NCBI GenBank assembly: GCA_024811115.1
Contig: JAKOGH010000898.1
Coordinates: forward strand, 16,133-80,132
Direction of reading: 5' to 3'
From: Terana coerulea
Taxonomy: Eukaryota > Basidiomycota > Agaricomycetes > Polyporales > Phanerochaetaceae
DNA length: 64,000 nt
A program made the position numbers and the translations under genes. The notes under the pieces were generated by a model. The model was given only the letters and a program-made list of their open reading frames with translations, did no database searches and had not been told where the DNA came from. Below, piece by piece: positions 12,992 to 24,530 of this stretch; the first letter of the stretch is position 1, and each line of letters begins with the position of its first letter.

Positions 12992-14851
12992 CTAGTCGTC
13001 AGCCTCGTCGGAGAGGGACAGTCGCTGGACGACTATTTGAGCAACAAGAGCGCCGTCGATAGGAATCTCGTTGCCCTGGAAGCCCTCGGGGTACGCGACT
13101 GGAGGAACGTCGGGGCGCGTGAATGCTCTAACAGTTGGAACAGAACAATTAGAACAAGTGAGGACGCTGTCTGGCGGGCGCACGCACCTGTCTCCCCAGA
13201 AACCATAGTGCACCATGCCTAACGCACGAGACGTGTACTCGTAATCGTGGGCAAAGCCACCGGGGAAGAAGAACTCCATGACGGTCGACCTCGGTGTGGG
13301 GCGCATCCACAACAGCGACGTCAAACCGTTACCGTGCACACCCATCATGATCTACATTGTAATGCCCATCAGTGTTTGCGGAGGTGGAGGCAAGTCAATG
13401 TGCTTACTGTGGTTCGACCAGCCAACACCATCTGCTCAGCGCGAGACATCTTGTCCATACTGACGACATTGACCTCGAAGCCATGGTTATCCCTAAGCTT
13501 GTACAGCTCCTCAACGAGCCGCTCATGGTGCTCCTGGATCAGCATACGGCGACCCCATCCTTGACGCGAGATATACGTGATCACAGGAGTTTGGTCTCCG
13601 TAATTGGAGATGGCGCCGGTGGTCAGACCCGCAGCGCCGACGACGCTGTTGCGGATCGGCGCCCACCAGTTCACGCTGCCGGGCAAGGCGAAGGCATTTG
13701 CGGCGGTGCGCTGGGTCCTCAGGAAGATGTGCCCGTGGATGGCGGCCGGCGCGGTCGGCGATGATGGAGCGGTCGAACACGTAGGTGTGTCCAGAATTCG
13801 CGCGCTCCTTCCAATCGTCCATAAACTCCATGGTGATTGACGGGAAAGCGTTGAATAGAACCCATTGGTTCATGGCGGCGTAATCCCGCCAGTTGGCTGC
13901 ATCGATACGCGTCATAAGCATTCGACGCGGCGATGGGAGGTCGGTCTCTCCACTGGGAGGTATTGAAGGGTCCAGGGAGGAGTACGTTCTCCAGAAACCA
14001 AAGATGAGCTCTGCAGACCAATGGTAGTAGTGCGTAATGCTACATCGTGTCAATGCAAGGAAGGAAATCTGGTCGGTATGTGGGACTCACAATTGTCTTG
14101 GATCGTTGACTACCCACTGTCAAGTGATCAGGGATTGATACGCTTAGGACAGATGCAAGAGCGTACCGTAACACCGTCTAACCGTTCAGCTTGTGTACCA
14201 AGCAGCTTCCGGGCCTGCTCCTGGAGTGACGACTCGCATGTCCTTGTCCGTTGGTAGACGTTTGAGTTCATCGGCGGGACCGCTCGTTAGGAAGATACCG
14301 CTGGAAATGACGAGCTTCAGATCCGGGACTTCCTCCGCGTTGTCTGTTACAACGTAGAACGTTCCGTTCTTGAAGTACAGTCTGTCAAACATCGTCCATC
14401 CTGGAAAGCCAGATAAGTTACATGAGCGCCATATTTCATAGTAGTGCCGTCATGCTTCGCGACAGCCCGAGTGGTACGCGACTGCCCATTGAAGACAGCG
14501 AACGGACCTGGAGAGCCCGTGGCTGTGGTCCGCGCCGACCAAAGAGCAGACCGAGTAGGAACATCGAGTACTAGTACTCACCGGGTACATGTGCCACAAT
14601 CTCCGTCTTTGGCACTTGTCCCATTCCCCAAACTATTGGTGCGCTCGAGCTCCTGCAACGAGAACTTCGACTCCAGCGTGACGGGCGCGACATCTTCCGC
14701 CGGCTCTCCAAAGTACGAGTTCGAGCCGTATTCGCGCAAGGTCTGAGACGGAGAACGACGGCGTGTCGTATGTTGTCGGGAATGTGAGGAGGAAGACGAG
14801 CAAGCCTCCCAGCAGGAATATCTCTCGGACGGTTGGAACGAAGGACGGCAT
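12992..14851 (-). CDS. Glycosyltransferase family 61 (DUF563) protein, with two frame breaks
   Basis: Type II membrane glycosyltransferase of the secretory pathway, the family that includes EOGT and plant xylosyltransferases. The start at 14851 opens a cytosolic stub and one signal anchor (IFLLGGLLVFLLTF). The lumenal domain includes HYYHWSAELIFGFWRTY (about 14000), TPVITYISRQGW (about 13590), and the hallmark GVHGNGLTSLLWM after an intron (about 13330), followed by VMEFFFPGGFAHDYEY. The C-terminus is ...VVQRLSLSDEADD. Two one-base shifts interrupt the frame. Near 14743, SFSVS passes to TLREYGSNSYFGEP. Near 13746, YVFDRSIIADRA passes to AAIHGHIFLRTQRTAA. Each would be fixed by removing one G. 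Donor sugar and acceptor are unknown. Confidence 0.85.
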
Positions 14852-15840
14852 GGCTTTATGATGACGCCTGGCGTCGGGAGGGCATGAGTCGAGTCCGAGC
14901 TACGGGGGCTCTCACGATTCGTGAGCGTTCAAGAGGACTTGGCGAAGCAATGGGATGCTCTTGGCGGTGTACAGCCAATATCCAGCAAAAGAGAAGGTGG
15001 GAGGGAGGAGAGAAGGGAGAACAGGCGCTAATCAATGTGTATGCCTGTGGGCGTTCTCCTTTGACGACCTGTTCTCTCCTTCGCTCCTCCACCGTACCCT
15101 CGAACGCGTGAATAACGGGCTGCCATGCCCGCACTACTCGCAGTGGGTGATTGAATGTAACGACATACTTGGTTATATTTGGTACTTAGCGCAAGTCATC
15201 CAGTTCACGCTTGGTACCCTGCTGTCTTAGCAAAACCGCTAACTCCTATAGGGCTATATCGTTAACGTTGTCGTGGCTTGACCTTGAAAGTATTCGACGT
15301 GAACAAAAGAACACCATCTGCTCGGGATAGTCTGCACTCACTGGCTCGAAAGACTTTTGTACAGTGGAGCGAGGGGCAGTGTGATCACGGTGCGTCGCGA
15401 CATTTTGCAACGTGCCTTCATTTACTTGAGAAACACCAGTCACAGGAAGACATCCATGTTGTTTTCCGAGTGCTAGTGCAGCTCGCGTATCTTGAATTTC
15501 CATCCAAACTGTTCTCATATCAATGTACCTTGCAGGCTGTGTGCCGGTTGAAGGTGACGCGCGTCGCTGCCGAGAGCTTGCAGCCACAAGCATCAATGTA
15601 GCATCAATGCGCAGACACTGGCTTCACGATCACATACACGAAAATACTTACGGCCGACTCGGAAGAGCGTCGTGAGCCTCCAAACCTTGGCTGTGGCTCG
15701 TTGCTTACGTTGCTGCTACGGCAACACGGTCTCATGGCGGCGACACTCCTTCGCAAGTAGCTCGACTATCTACCCTAGGCACTGATGCGCGGCGGCATCT
15801 CATGCTCTTGTTGACCTGCGCAAATCAGTGATGGGCCAAA
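14852..15840. other. Intergenic region, divergent promoter zone
   Basis: Lies between the GT61 gene (minus) and FAD monooxygenase 1 (plus). I see no gene; the short open frames overlap on both strands without a domain. Confidence 0.5.
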
Positions 15841-15843
15841 ATC

Positions 15844-15850
15844 TATATAA
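15844..15850 (+). promoter_or_regulatory. TATA box of FAD monooxygenase 1
   Basis: TATATAA 76 bases upstream of the ATG at 15926, in a typical fungal context. Confidence 0.65.
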
Positions 15851-15925
15851 GCAGGCAATGTCCAAGTCTATGGGATAGCCCCGCCAAGACTCAGAAACCT
15901 CCTCTACATTGACAACTATTCAAAC

Positions 15926-17743
15926 ATGTCCTCGGCTACTCCACAGCTCGACATTGCTATCATCGGCGGAGGCATTTGTGGCCTCACTCTGGCTGCTGCC
16001 CTTGCCAAGCGAGGCGTGAAAGCCCAGATCTATGAAGCAGCCGTACGTACTCTTGCTTGTCTCTTCCGAGGGTGATTATTCTTACCAATCGATTCCCAGG
16101 CGAAGTTTGGTGAAGTTGGAGCCAGCATAGGAGTTGGTATGCTTCTCGATGTTATGTATGGTGAACTCTACTGAAAACATCCTGGAACAGGCGCAAATGC
16201 CCTCAACATTCTGGAAGAGATTGGAGTGTACGACGACATCAAGAAGATGATGCCTGGCGGCGCCAAAGGAAACGTTCAGAGTGCTCGTTGCATCTCTGCA
16301 GCCAACCATGAGCATATTGCCACTGTAAGCCCTTTTCCTTTACTTTTTTTGTTGCCATAGCTAAGGATGGTTCACGTGAATCAGCTGTCCTTCCCGCCTG
16401 CGGCTGGGCTTCTAAGGTACGTACGCGGTCCGATTCTCTTTCATGCCGCGATAGCTAGCTAACCCGGCGTTTCTCAACAACAGGTCCAAGCTGCTCGAAA
16501 TACTCGTTGGGCACGTTGATCCTGCGTACACGCACTTCAAGAAGCGATGTGTCGCGATCACACCGACCAACGGCGGAAGCAAGGCGTACACCATTGGCTT
16601 CGCGGACGGGATGACCGCAGAGGCCGACATTGTGCTAGTCGCCAACGGGATCAAATCCTCTGTGCGGGGTGTGGTCTCCGGCTCGCAGGTCGCTGAGGAC
16701 TCGGCCAACCCTGAGGAGACGGCGGCCGCTGTGCAGGACATTGCGTTCAGCAACACGGCATGTTACCGCGGCCTTGTTCCTCGCGCGCGTGCCGAAGCGG
16801 CAGGACTTGACGTGAGTCTTTGGGAGCATTTCACAGATGTCGTTGCAAGAAACAAGGTTCGTACATTGTGAAATTCACGTGATGAAACGAGCGGAGAGCC
16901 TAACAGCACCGCACCTTTATAGCATGTTGTCGTGATTCCGATAAACAACGGCGCACTGGTTCGTCTATGCCCAGTTGTGATACGAAAATCACAGCTCACA
17001 TGCGTCTTTGCTACGAACAGATAAATGTCGCTGCGTTCACGTCAGACCACTCCAAGACGCTGGGAGAGATAGACGTTAACCCCACCGCGCCTGCCAGCCA
17101 GATTATTTCCACGGAAGAATTCTTGGCAGAATTCCCTTCGCCCGAGTTCAGCGACGAGGTCCGGGGGCTTCTCAAATGCATGGAAAATCCAGGAAAGTGG
17201 GACATCAACATCGTCCACCCGCACCTGAAGACGTACGCGAAGGGGAACGTGGCTTTGTTGGGCGACGCAGTGAGTCCCTCGCGATCAGCTCTACCGCATC
17301 GGCCCATAATTGACGAACGTCAAAGGCACATGGTATGGTTCCCCATCTCGGTGCAGGGGCGGCTCAGGGCATGGAAGATGCGTACTTGCTTGCCCATCTG
17401 CTGACGCATCCCCAGACAAACCTGGGGCAATGTCGAGGTGCGTCTAGGGCTTACTTGATATAGTTTATGCGAGTAACTGAGTTGCTACACCGTTAATTTT
17501 GTGAAGCCCATTCTGCAAGTATACTCGGATGTTCGCCGCCCCCGCTCTCAGCGCATCTCTGACCTCGCCAACCAAGCCGGACGTATCCACGAAGGTTTCG
17601 GGCCCCGCGGCTTCACCAAGGAGGGTATGAAGGACGACTTCAGTGACCTTCAGTCTTGGATGCATGAAGCGTACATCTACCCCTTGAACAAGGATGTTGA
17701 AGAGGCGGAGAAGGTTCTCAAGGAGAAGGGGATCTTCGTGTAA
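15926..17743 (+). CDS. FAD-dependent monooxygenase, salicylate-hydroxylase-like (copy 1)
   Basis: Group A flavoprotein monooxygenase that would use NAD(P)H and O2 to hydroxylate an aromatic or similar small substrate. The N-terminal Rossmann motif is IAIIGGGICGLTLAAAL (GxGxxG). The mid-protein motif, normally DGxxSxxR, reads ANGIKSSVR with Asn for Asp. The FAD ribityl motif GNVALLGDA is split by an intron and continues AHGMVPHLGAGAAQGMEDAY. About nine exons. Near 17424 the sequence ...PQTNLG runs one base out of phase before the next exon: removing one base gives NVE joined to PILQVYSDV as in copy 2. Alternatively, an acceptor shifted to just before TATACTCGG (after 17520) keeps the frame as ...QCRVYSDV, with a few residues lost. 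The gene sits in tandem with copy 2, which has the same exon plan. The substrate is unknown. Confidence 0.9.
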
Positions 17744-18600
17744 GCTGCGGCGGCCAGAGCCCTGCTGGTTGAAATGAGCGTCACCTCACACTTTGGTGTA
17801 TATTCAATGTAATTGTTTTTGTAACACCAGTTGAACACACCGTCCCTTTCCTCATCGTATTCATTTGTGCTTCATTGGGTGCTTAACGAAGGCTTTGTGG
17901 CGTCCCGTCGTTTACCTAAATTGAGCAAACGGCCTCCGAGTCGGGCGCGACTAGCTCGGCAAATATAGGCGCTTTGCGGTTTGCCCCCGACTGCCACATG
18001 GCAAGTCACTCGGATGTACTGGTCACCCCTCACTCCAAGTTGAAGTCTCCAACCCGTATGTTCTTGTAAGGCAACACTTATTGGAAGTCGAAACGGCGTG
18101 GACGGCAGTTCGGCAATTTTAGCAGTAAGCATGATGACGGTGTAGGTGCTGCGTAAGTCCTTCACAGCAGTATCGTGTGGAAAGGATGTCACTTCTGATA
18201 TGCTGGCACAGTCAACACGATGAAGGCTTGGGGTAAATGGAGGGAAGTAAAGTGCGAAACGACTCGCGTATCTGTGATGACAGTATGCTGAGGTCAAACT
18301 CCCAGGCGAACAACTTGTCAAAGAGGCCCAAAACAAAGTGCCTTAATCTCTGGGTAGCTGATTTCATCCAGACGTCTTCTACGCAGCCTAATTCCTGATA
18401 CTCTTGCTCTTCTGCGTAGCAGTTGATGGACACCAGTGGGAATACCTCTTACATTTACCCATATGGCACGAAAGTAAGTATCGTACTTACCTTGAGCCCC
18501 TACCCAGTGATCCCCCGGTCTGAGTCGCCAGCTATATGTATGTTTGCTTAGCTCTGCTTGATACTCGTCCCCAGACCCCTCTCCGGGCTCTCCCGTCATT
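17744..18600. other. Intergenic region between FAD monooxygenase copies
   Basis: No gene seen. It holds the 3' flank of copy 1 and then passes into the diverged repeat at 18605-19275. Confidence 0.5.
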
Positions 18601-18604
18601 CGTG

Positions 18605-19275
18605 GCCTGTTTCGTCTTTCATTCTACCCGATTTAGCCCTCGCAGCCTCTGTCGTTATCCGACACGTTCCGAGCCAATCCTCCCGCTTTACTCGTCCCTC
18701 GCAGCCTCGGGCGGTGTCTGACCGATCAAGCCGCCCGTTCCCCGGGCCAATCCCATTTATTGTATTTACGCACTTCGCTAGTTTCTGTTGCGTATATATC
18801 CCGGGTTTACTAGCATTGACCAGCCTCGCAGCGGACTAGTACTGGTACTCGCCCAACGCCATCCTCTCTCAACGTTCAACGCCACCCACCAAACGCCATC
18901 CTAGGCTGCTCCCTGGAGCGAAGCGAAGACGCCCCTTTCTCCCTTTCTGTCTGACCCGTCTTAACCCTCGGAGCTTCTGGCGATGTCTGGCGTTCCGTGG
19001 CCTGCCGCTTCTGTCAGTTTTAGGCAAGTATTTATGCGTCTCCCTGCTCTCTGGTGCATATATATACGACTTGGCCCCTCCAGTGTGTACTGGCAAGCAG
19101 CGCTGTATATTCTATTTAATTTAATTACATTGCAGCCGTAATACTGTACTACGCTGGTTGTAGCTGTAGCTTCACCGCCGGCACCTTTGTATCAGACAGC
19201 CTCGCCCAACGCCACCCTAACCCAACGCCAGGCTAGGAGCCTCCCCAGAGCGAAGCGAAGGCGCCTCTGTATCAC
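18605..19275. repeat. Two diverged direct repeats of about 320 bp
   Basis: Two neighbouring segments (about 18605-18928 and 18929-19275) share an ordered set of words: CCCTCGCAGC / CCCTCGGAGC near the start, a TATATAT word in the middle, then TCGCCCAACGCCATCCT / TCGCCCAACGCCACCCT, and GAGCGAAGCGAAGACGCC / GAGCGAAGCGAAGGCGCC at the end. Identity is uneven, with gaps. No coding frame or terminal inverted repeats were seen. It could be an old non-coding tandem duplication or a degenerate SINE-like element. Confidence 0.5.
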
Positions 19276-19545
19276 TGTACTGTATCAAGTGAAGTCGGTC
19301 CGAGAAGATGCCAGGGGCGTTCTCCCAATATCAATAACCCTCTACAACTGTTCTGCCGAAGGTCATCGTCAGCACTTTGTGCTGTTTTCTGCGCATCGAC
19401 AGTGGACACAGTGCTACGGGCACAGTACGTGCGCTTGTCAGTGTTTCTTCACCGTGAGCAACTAGACACTGTAAGTTCGGCTAGTCGCCAACGATATTGA
19501 TGCATATCTACATCCAGAACGTACGGTGATGTACACATCTCTGTC

Positions 19546-19553
19546 TATTTAAG
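19546..19553 (+). promoter_or_regulatory. TATA-like box of FAD monooxygenase 2
   Basis: TATTTAAG 53 bases upstream of the ATG at 19606, followed by a C/T-rich initiator region. Confidence 0.5.
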
Positions 19554-19605
19554 CTACCGACACGCAGCTGGATGAACCAAGACTCCCTCCCCTTCCCCTT
19601 GAATC

Positions 19606-21433
19606 ATGGCCTCAGTCGAACAGAAACTCAACATCGCTATCATCGGTGGAGGCGTATGTGGCCTTACAACCGCCATTGCCCTCGCTCGTCGGGGGGTGAA
19701 GGCGCACATTTATGAAGCAACGGTGCGTATCACTAAGTCCTTACATGATGTGATGGCCTCTTGACAAACTTCGCCCGATAGTCCAAGTTTGGGGAAATTG
19801 GGGCAAGCATAGGCATAGGTATGTGACTCTGGCCGGCGCACGATGCACGAACTAAATGCGGACTCGGATAGGGGCCAATGCGCTCGCTATTCTGCGTGAA
19901 ATTGGGCTGTACGACGGTATCACCAAGCACATGGCCGATCCCACGAAGTTGAATCTACGGGGGATAGAGTACGTGTTCGCAACGCAAGGCCACGAACACA
20001 TTACTACTGTCAGTTCTCATCGTACTATATTTGCTATCACTTTTCTCAATAAATTTCTTTGCTGGCTGAAATAGATGACCCTCCCGCCTGCAGCAGCCAT
20101 TCTCCGGTGTGCAAGCAGCACGATCGCGTAGTCTTGCGGGTATGCTAACTCCCAATGCTACATACAGGTCCACATTTCTCGATATATTGGTAGAACATAT
20201 TGATCCTGTGTACGCTCACTTCAAGAAACGCTGCGTCTCCGTCGCCCCCACAGGAGGGGACAGCAAGACTTCCACCATACGCTTCACAGACGGAACCACG
20301 GTGCAGGCGGATGTCGTGTTAATCGCCAATGGCATCAAGTCTTCCATCCGAGGAGTTGTGACTGGAGCAAACGTGGATACAGACGCTTCCAACCCGGAGG
20401 AAACCCACGCTGCCATCCAGGAGCTTTCGTACAGTAACTCCTCCTGCTACAGGGGTCTCGTTCCTCGAGCTCGCGCAGAGGCCCATGGACTAAACATGAG
20501 TCTATGGGAAGAGTTCCACAATGTGGTCGCCGAGAACAAGGTGAGTGTATTCCCTCCTAGTACCAGCACGGTAGTAACTTAACTCTATTAACGCTGCCAA
20601 GCATATTATCTTGATACCCGTCAACAAAGGGCAACTGGTGCGTAGTACACGTGCGACTCTATGAGACCACTAACAGATCAGTTTATTATATCAGTTGAGT
20701 GTCGCCGCCTTTGTCTCGGACCACTCCAAGCCTCTCGGCACAACGAGGGTCGACCCTGCGGCGCCGAGTAGTAAAGCGGTGTCTTCGGATGAATTTCTCG
20801 CCGATTATCCTTCGTCTCAATTCAGTGACGACATCCGAGCGCTGCTCAAGTGCATAGAGCAGCCAAGCAAGTGGGACATCAACATCGTGTACCCCCATCT
20901 GAAAACCTATGCAAAGGGGAGAGTGGCCTTGTTGGGTGACGCTGTACGTACTACGCGCGCGAGAATCGTCCTCGTTTTCCAACGAGTCTCATTGAGTATA
21001 TTAGGCACATGCGATGGTTCCTCACATGGGTGCGGGTGCGGGTCAGGGCATTGAAGATGCTTACCTTCTGGCCCAAGTTCTGGCCCACCCCCAGACAAAC
21101 ATTGACAACGTCGAGGTGCGCCCCGTCATTGTGAATCGTTTCCACTATCGCTCATGACTTCTATCAACGTATGGCGATACGAAATTGATACTACAGGCGG
21201 TTCTACAAGTCTACTCCGATATCCGTCGCCGTCGCTCTCAATACGTGTCAGATCTGAGCACTCAAGCAGGCCGTATATACGAAGGACGCGGAGAGGACGG
21301 CCTCACCAAGGAAGGGTTACAAGAGGACATCAAGCGCACTCGCGAACGCTTCCAGTTCATAGCGGACTATACCCTAGGCGAGGACGCTGAGGAGGCAGAG
21401 AAGATTCTGAAGGAGAACGGAGTGTTCATATGA
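19606..21433 (+). CDS. FAD-dependent monooxygenase, salicylate-hydroxylase-like (copy 2)
   Basis: Paralogue of the preceding gene with the same exon plan and clear protein similarity along its length. The Rossmann motif is IAIIGGGVCGLTTAIAL. The mid-protein motif is ANGIKSSIR, again with Asn where the family usually has Asp. The ribityl motif GRVALLGDA is followed after an intron by AHAMVPHMGAGAGQGIEDAY. The C-terminal segment AVLQVYSDIRRRRSQ and the end ...AEKILKENGVFI match copy 1 closely. The reading frame is intact across all exons, which helps to locate the break in copy 1. Adjacent placement and shared intron sites indicate a tandem duplication. Flavin-dependent hydroxylation is expected; the substrate is unknown. 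Confidence 0.93.
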
Positions 21434-21823
21434 ATGGCTGAGTAAATGCGCCACCAAAATTTTGATGCTGGGCGTTATCGTACGGTCAGTTTTGCAGTCT
21501 GGGGTCGATTATGTACTGCAATCCTTAGAGTAAGTAGCAATTGAGACCAGTGTTTTTCCATGACCCCTAAAGCGAATACCTGAGTGTAGAACTCGCAGGC
21601 CCGAATCTGCGCCAACTCCAACAGAGAGCCGTATATAAATCCAATGTGATCCAAGACAATCGAATTGAGGGCATCATGAGCGACTACACGCCAATGTTCT
21701 GAAAAATCCCCTCGAGCATCCCAAATGAAGCTGGCCTAGCGAAACCTGGACCACTACTAGTATTACAAACCACTGGCAACCGTGCGTAGGAAAGCATAGG
21801 TGCGGCGACGAAGCGATGCATGC

Positions 21824-23737
21824 TTAGTCAGACTTGGGAGGGACGGGAATAAGGTTGAAGAGTGCCTTCTTGGGCGGATCCTCCGGTGTGTGCGCGCCGA
21901 TATTCTTCAACTCGACCTAGGTAAGCTGGTCAGCGGGGTGCATGGATTGGCAGAACTTGCAAGAGACTGACATGGCTGTAAGCATCCGAGCTTTCAACAA
22001 CCCAAGCCGAGCTTGCGGGCTCATCAAGGATCCTATAGATGCGATCAGACCATACTCATTATGAGGCACTTCTTCGACGTACATGTAGCAGTCCTTTCCC
22101 TTCTGGCCGTAGTATTGAAGGGCCCACTGGTACGGGATCGGAGTGATGACACCGACGACGTTACCGTCCTGGCGCGAGGTGCCAATGCTCGTCATCTTGA
22201 TAACATAACGTTCGCCCATCTTCTGGATCGTCCACTACGACATACCAAAGCTCTGTAAGCATGAATTGCTCCAGAAAAGAGCTTGTACCACGTACCTCGG
22301 GTGCTCTAGTGCCACTGGGGAGCGTGATGAGCTTCCGAGGGAACATGTGCTCGCGCTCATCCATCGCCAGGTAGCGGTCGGGACTGCCAATCTTCTGAAT
22401 GAGATACTGGCCGGTGGGCAGAACGCCGGGCTCGTTCAATCCGGAAGTAGCAGTTCCTTCGGGAGCGGTGGCGCCTTCGTCTTTGGGAACTAGGACGAGG
22501 TCGAACAAAAACTCTTGAGGGGGTTGGGGAGCCACCACGTCCATCTTCCTCACTTCCACCTGAGGGAAAGATAATTCGCTCCGAAACTGACGGACCGCAA
22601 TCTGGGGATGCTCACCACGCTAAGTGAGGCGGACTTGACCGTCCAAGCCAGCCCTTCATTGCCTGGATTAGCATCCCGGATCCTGTAGAACATCATTTAG
22701 CAAGCGAAGCTTCACCAAAAGAGTATGCATGAAGTATACTCGCGCATAGCAATCTTTGCCCAACAGAGGAAAATGCTGGAAAACCCACTGAGGGGCGTAA
22801 AAGATGGGTCCTACAGCGACCTCATCGCCGTCACGGAATGTCAGTCGACCATCAGCCGAGATTGAATATTTGACGTTGTCGTCGGTGTGTGCAGTGAACT
22901 GAGACAGAGAAGGTGAGCAGACATCATTAATGCGACCGCGAGGCGGACCTTCTGTGCCTTAGTACCAGCCGGAAGGGTAATAAGCCTGCGAGGGTCCATA
23001 GGAATACGGGCGTCGACAGCGAGGTACGTGTCTGTCCCATGCTTCTTGATGAGATAATCTCCGTTCAAGTTCGCGGCGGACTTGGATGCAGCTGGCGTGG
23101 TATCCGGCTTCGGGACGGGGATAATGTCGAAGAGAGCTTCCTTAGGGGGCTGTTCCGGGATAAAGGCGCCAATCTCAACCAATTGAACCTAGGGGACAAG
23201 CTCAGTCACGATACGAGAGTAATACAATGGTAATACTCACCGGGCTGTAGGGGTCGGACTTGGTTATAGCCCAAACCGTGCTTTCACCTTCTCCCGGATA
23301 GGTGTTCAGAATCCTGGGAGCCGATCAATGACTGTGAACCAAGGTGACGCTATCAAAGAGAGCGGCCTACATGCAGCAGTTAGGGCCTTGTTGGGGGAAG
23401 CTCTGCAAGACCCATTGGTGGGGAATGTGAGTGGGCAAAGCCACAACCTCTCCGGACTGGCGAATGGTGGCGAGTTCATCCGTCTTGATCACGTAGCGAG
23501 TATCGTCCAGGTTCTGGATGTGCCACTGAATATGCCACGGTCAGCATGGTACAATATACGCTGGTACGGCTCTCGTACCTCGGGAGCTCTGGTACCCTTG
23601 GGAAGAGTGATTAATTTGCGAGGAAACATGGGGACCCGCTGGTCCACGGCAATGTAAAGCTCTGGGTAGTCATGCTTGCGAATGAGGTACTGCCCGGTCG
23701 CGAGAGGAAGAACAGTGGGTTGAACGGAAGCAGACAT
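21824..23737 (-). CDS. Three-module protein, beta-trefoil (I66 protease-inhibitor-like) candidate
   Basis: About 400 residues made of three similar modules of roughly 120-135 residues. Each module begins G-x-Y-L-I-x-K, then Y-x-A-x-D-x-R-x-x-M, PR(K/R)LITLP(K/A/S)GT, an internal P-x-QW motif (PHQWVLQSF, APQWVFQHF, PYQWALQYY), a Cys-containing site (NCCM, KDCYA, KDCYM), and ends with PP(K/Q)(E/K)(A/F)LF and a VPK/VPP linker. Modules 1, 2 and 3 start near 23700, 23060 and 22410. Nine introns occur, three per module, at matching places: after LP-x-GT-x-A-x-x, after DCY(M/A) in phase 2, and before the V-x-(L/V) segment in phase 0. There is no signal peptide. The short repeats, QW motif and LITLP-GT motif suggest a beta-trefoil like basidiomycete I66 (cospin-type) inhibitors, but that is an inference. 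TATA-like TATAAATA lies about 90 bases upstream of the ATG. Confidence 0.75.
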
Positions 23738-23824
23738 TGCTATGTCGAGAATTTGGAAAAGAAGTGCGCAGTAGGCTGGTGCGTATACAGAGAAGTGTTG
23801 GTGCTCCTCTCGCTGCCTTGCTGA

Positions 23825-23832
23825 TATTTATA
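23825..23832 (-). promoter_or_regulatory. TATA box of the three-module gene
   Basis: TATAAATA on the minus strand about 90 bases upstream of the start codon at 23737. Confidence 0.55.
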
Positions 23833-24530
23833 CCTTATCCCCCATCCGAGAGCGGCGGACCTGGTCAAACAGGCCCGCCACTGTCATCGGGGCTAACGAC
23901 GGAGGTAGTGTCCAAGCCTGCCAGCTGATGCATTATCCGACAATGGCCACGGTGTCATCCTCTGCCAGTAGCTGCGTCCAACCTGAGAATAGTATGCCAA
24001 CGTGATGGTGGGCGTCCGCAAACGGTCTCGGAGCATGTTCACTGTCGTGCATGACCTCGGAGTTGCGAAGTAGAGGCATAACAGACGGAAGCACCGAATA
24101 CATTCGCTGGACCGGGAATTGTGAACGGTCACGGAGTTTGACCTTGAAACGCCCCTACTACCGAAAGTCCGGCTCTGATGGCCTTGGAGTTGTTAGCGAA
24201 ACTCCCGGCTTGGAACGCGGTCGGTACCTCTACCGACAAGTAGAAATGTATTCACCGGGCCTGTTAGTTGATCCAACCGAATGGGTTTGACCCTGCATAC
24301 GCTTAACGACAATTCATTACAAGCGCCGATCCAGTGTGCACTGTGAGGTCAACAGCATACCTGAGCGGATCATGACAGAAGAATGAGTATCTCCAGTTCT
24401 TGAGCAGTTCCAAACTTAAGACTCACCGATGAACTAGTAAGCGGTGGGAGAATATAGGATCTCAGTTTTTGGTCGGACATTTGGTATGCAATCTGACACA
24501 AGCGACAGTAGTACATTTTGGGGCGATCTT
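23833..24530. other. Intergenic region, no supportable gene
   Basis: Spacer between the promoter of the three-module gene and the 3' end of the methyltransferase gene, both on the minus strand. No domain-bearing frame seen. Confidence 0.5.

Noticed and set aside
13371..13764. Plus-strand frames inside the GT61 gene
   Set aside because: They are antisense shadows; the minus strand carries the GT61 motifs with matching splice sites.
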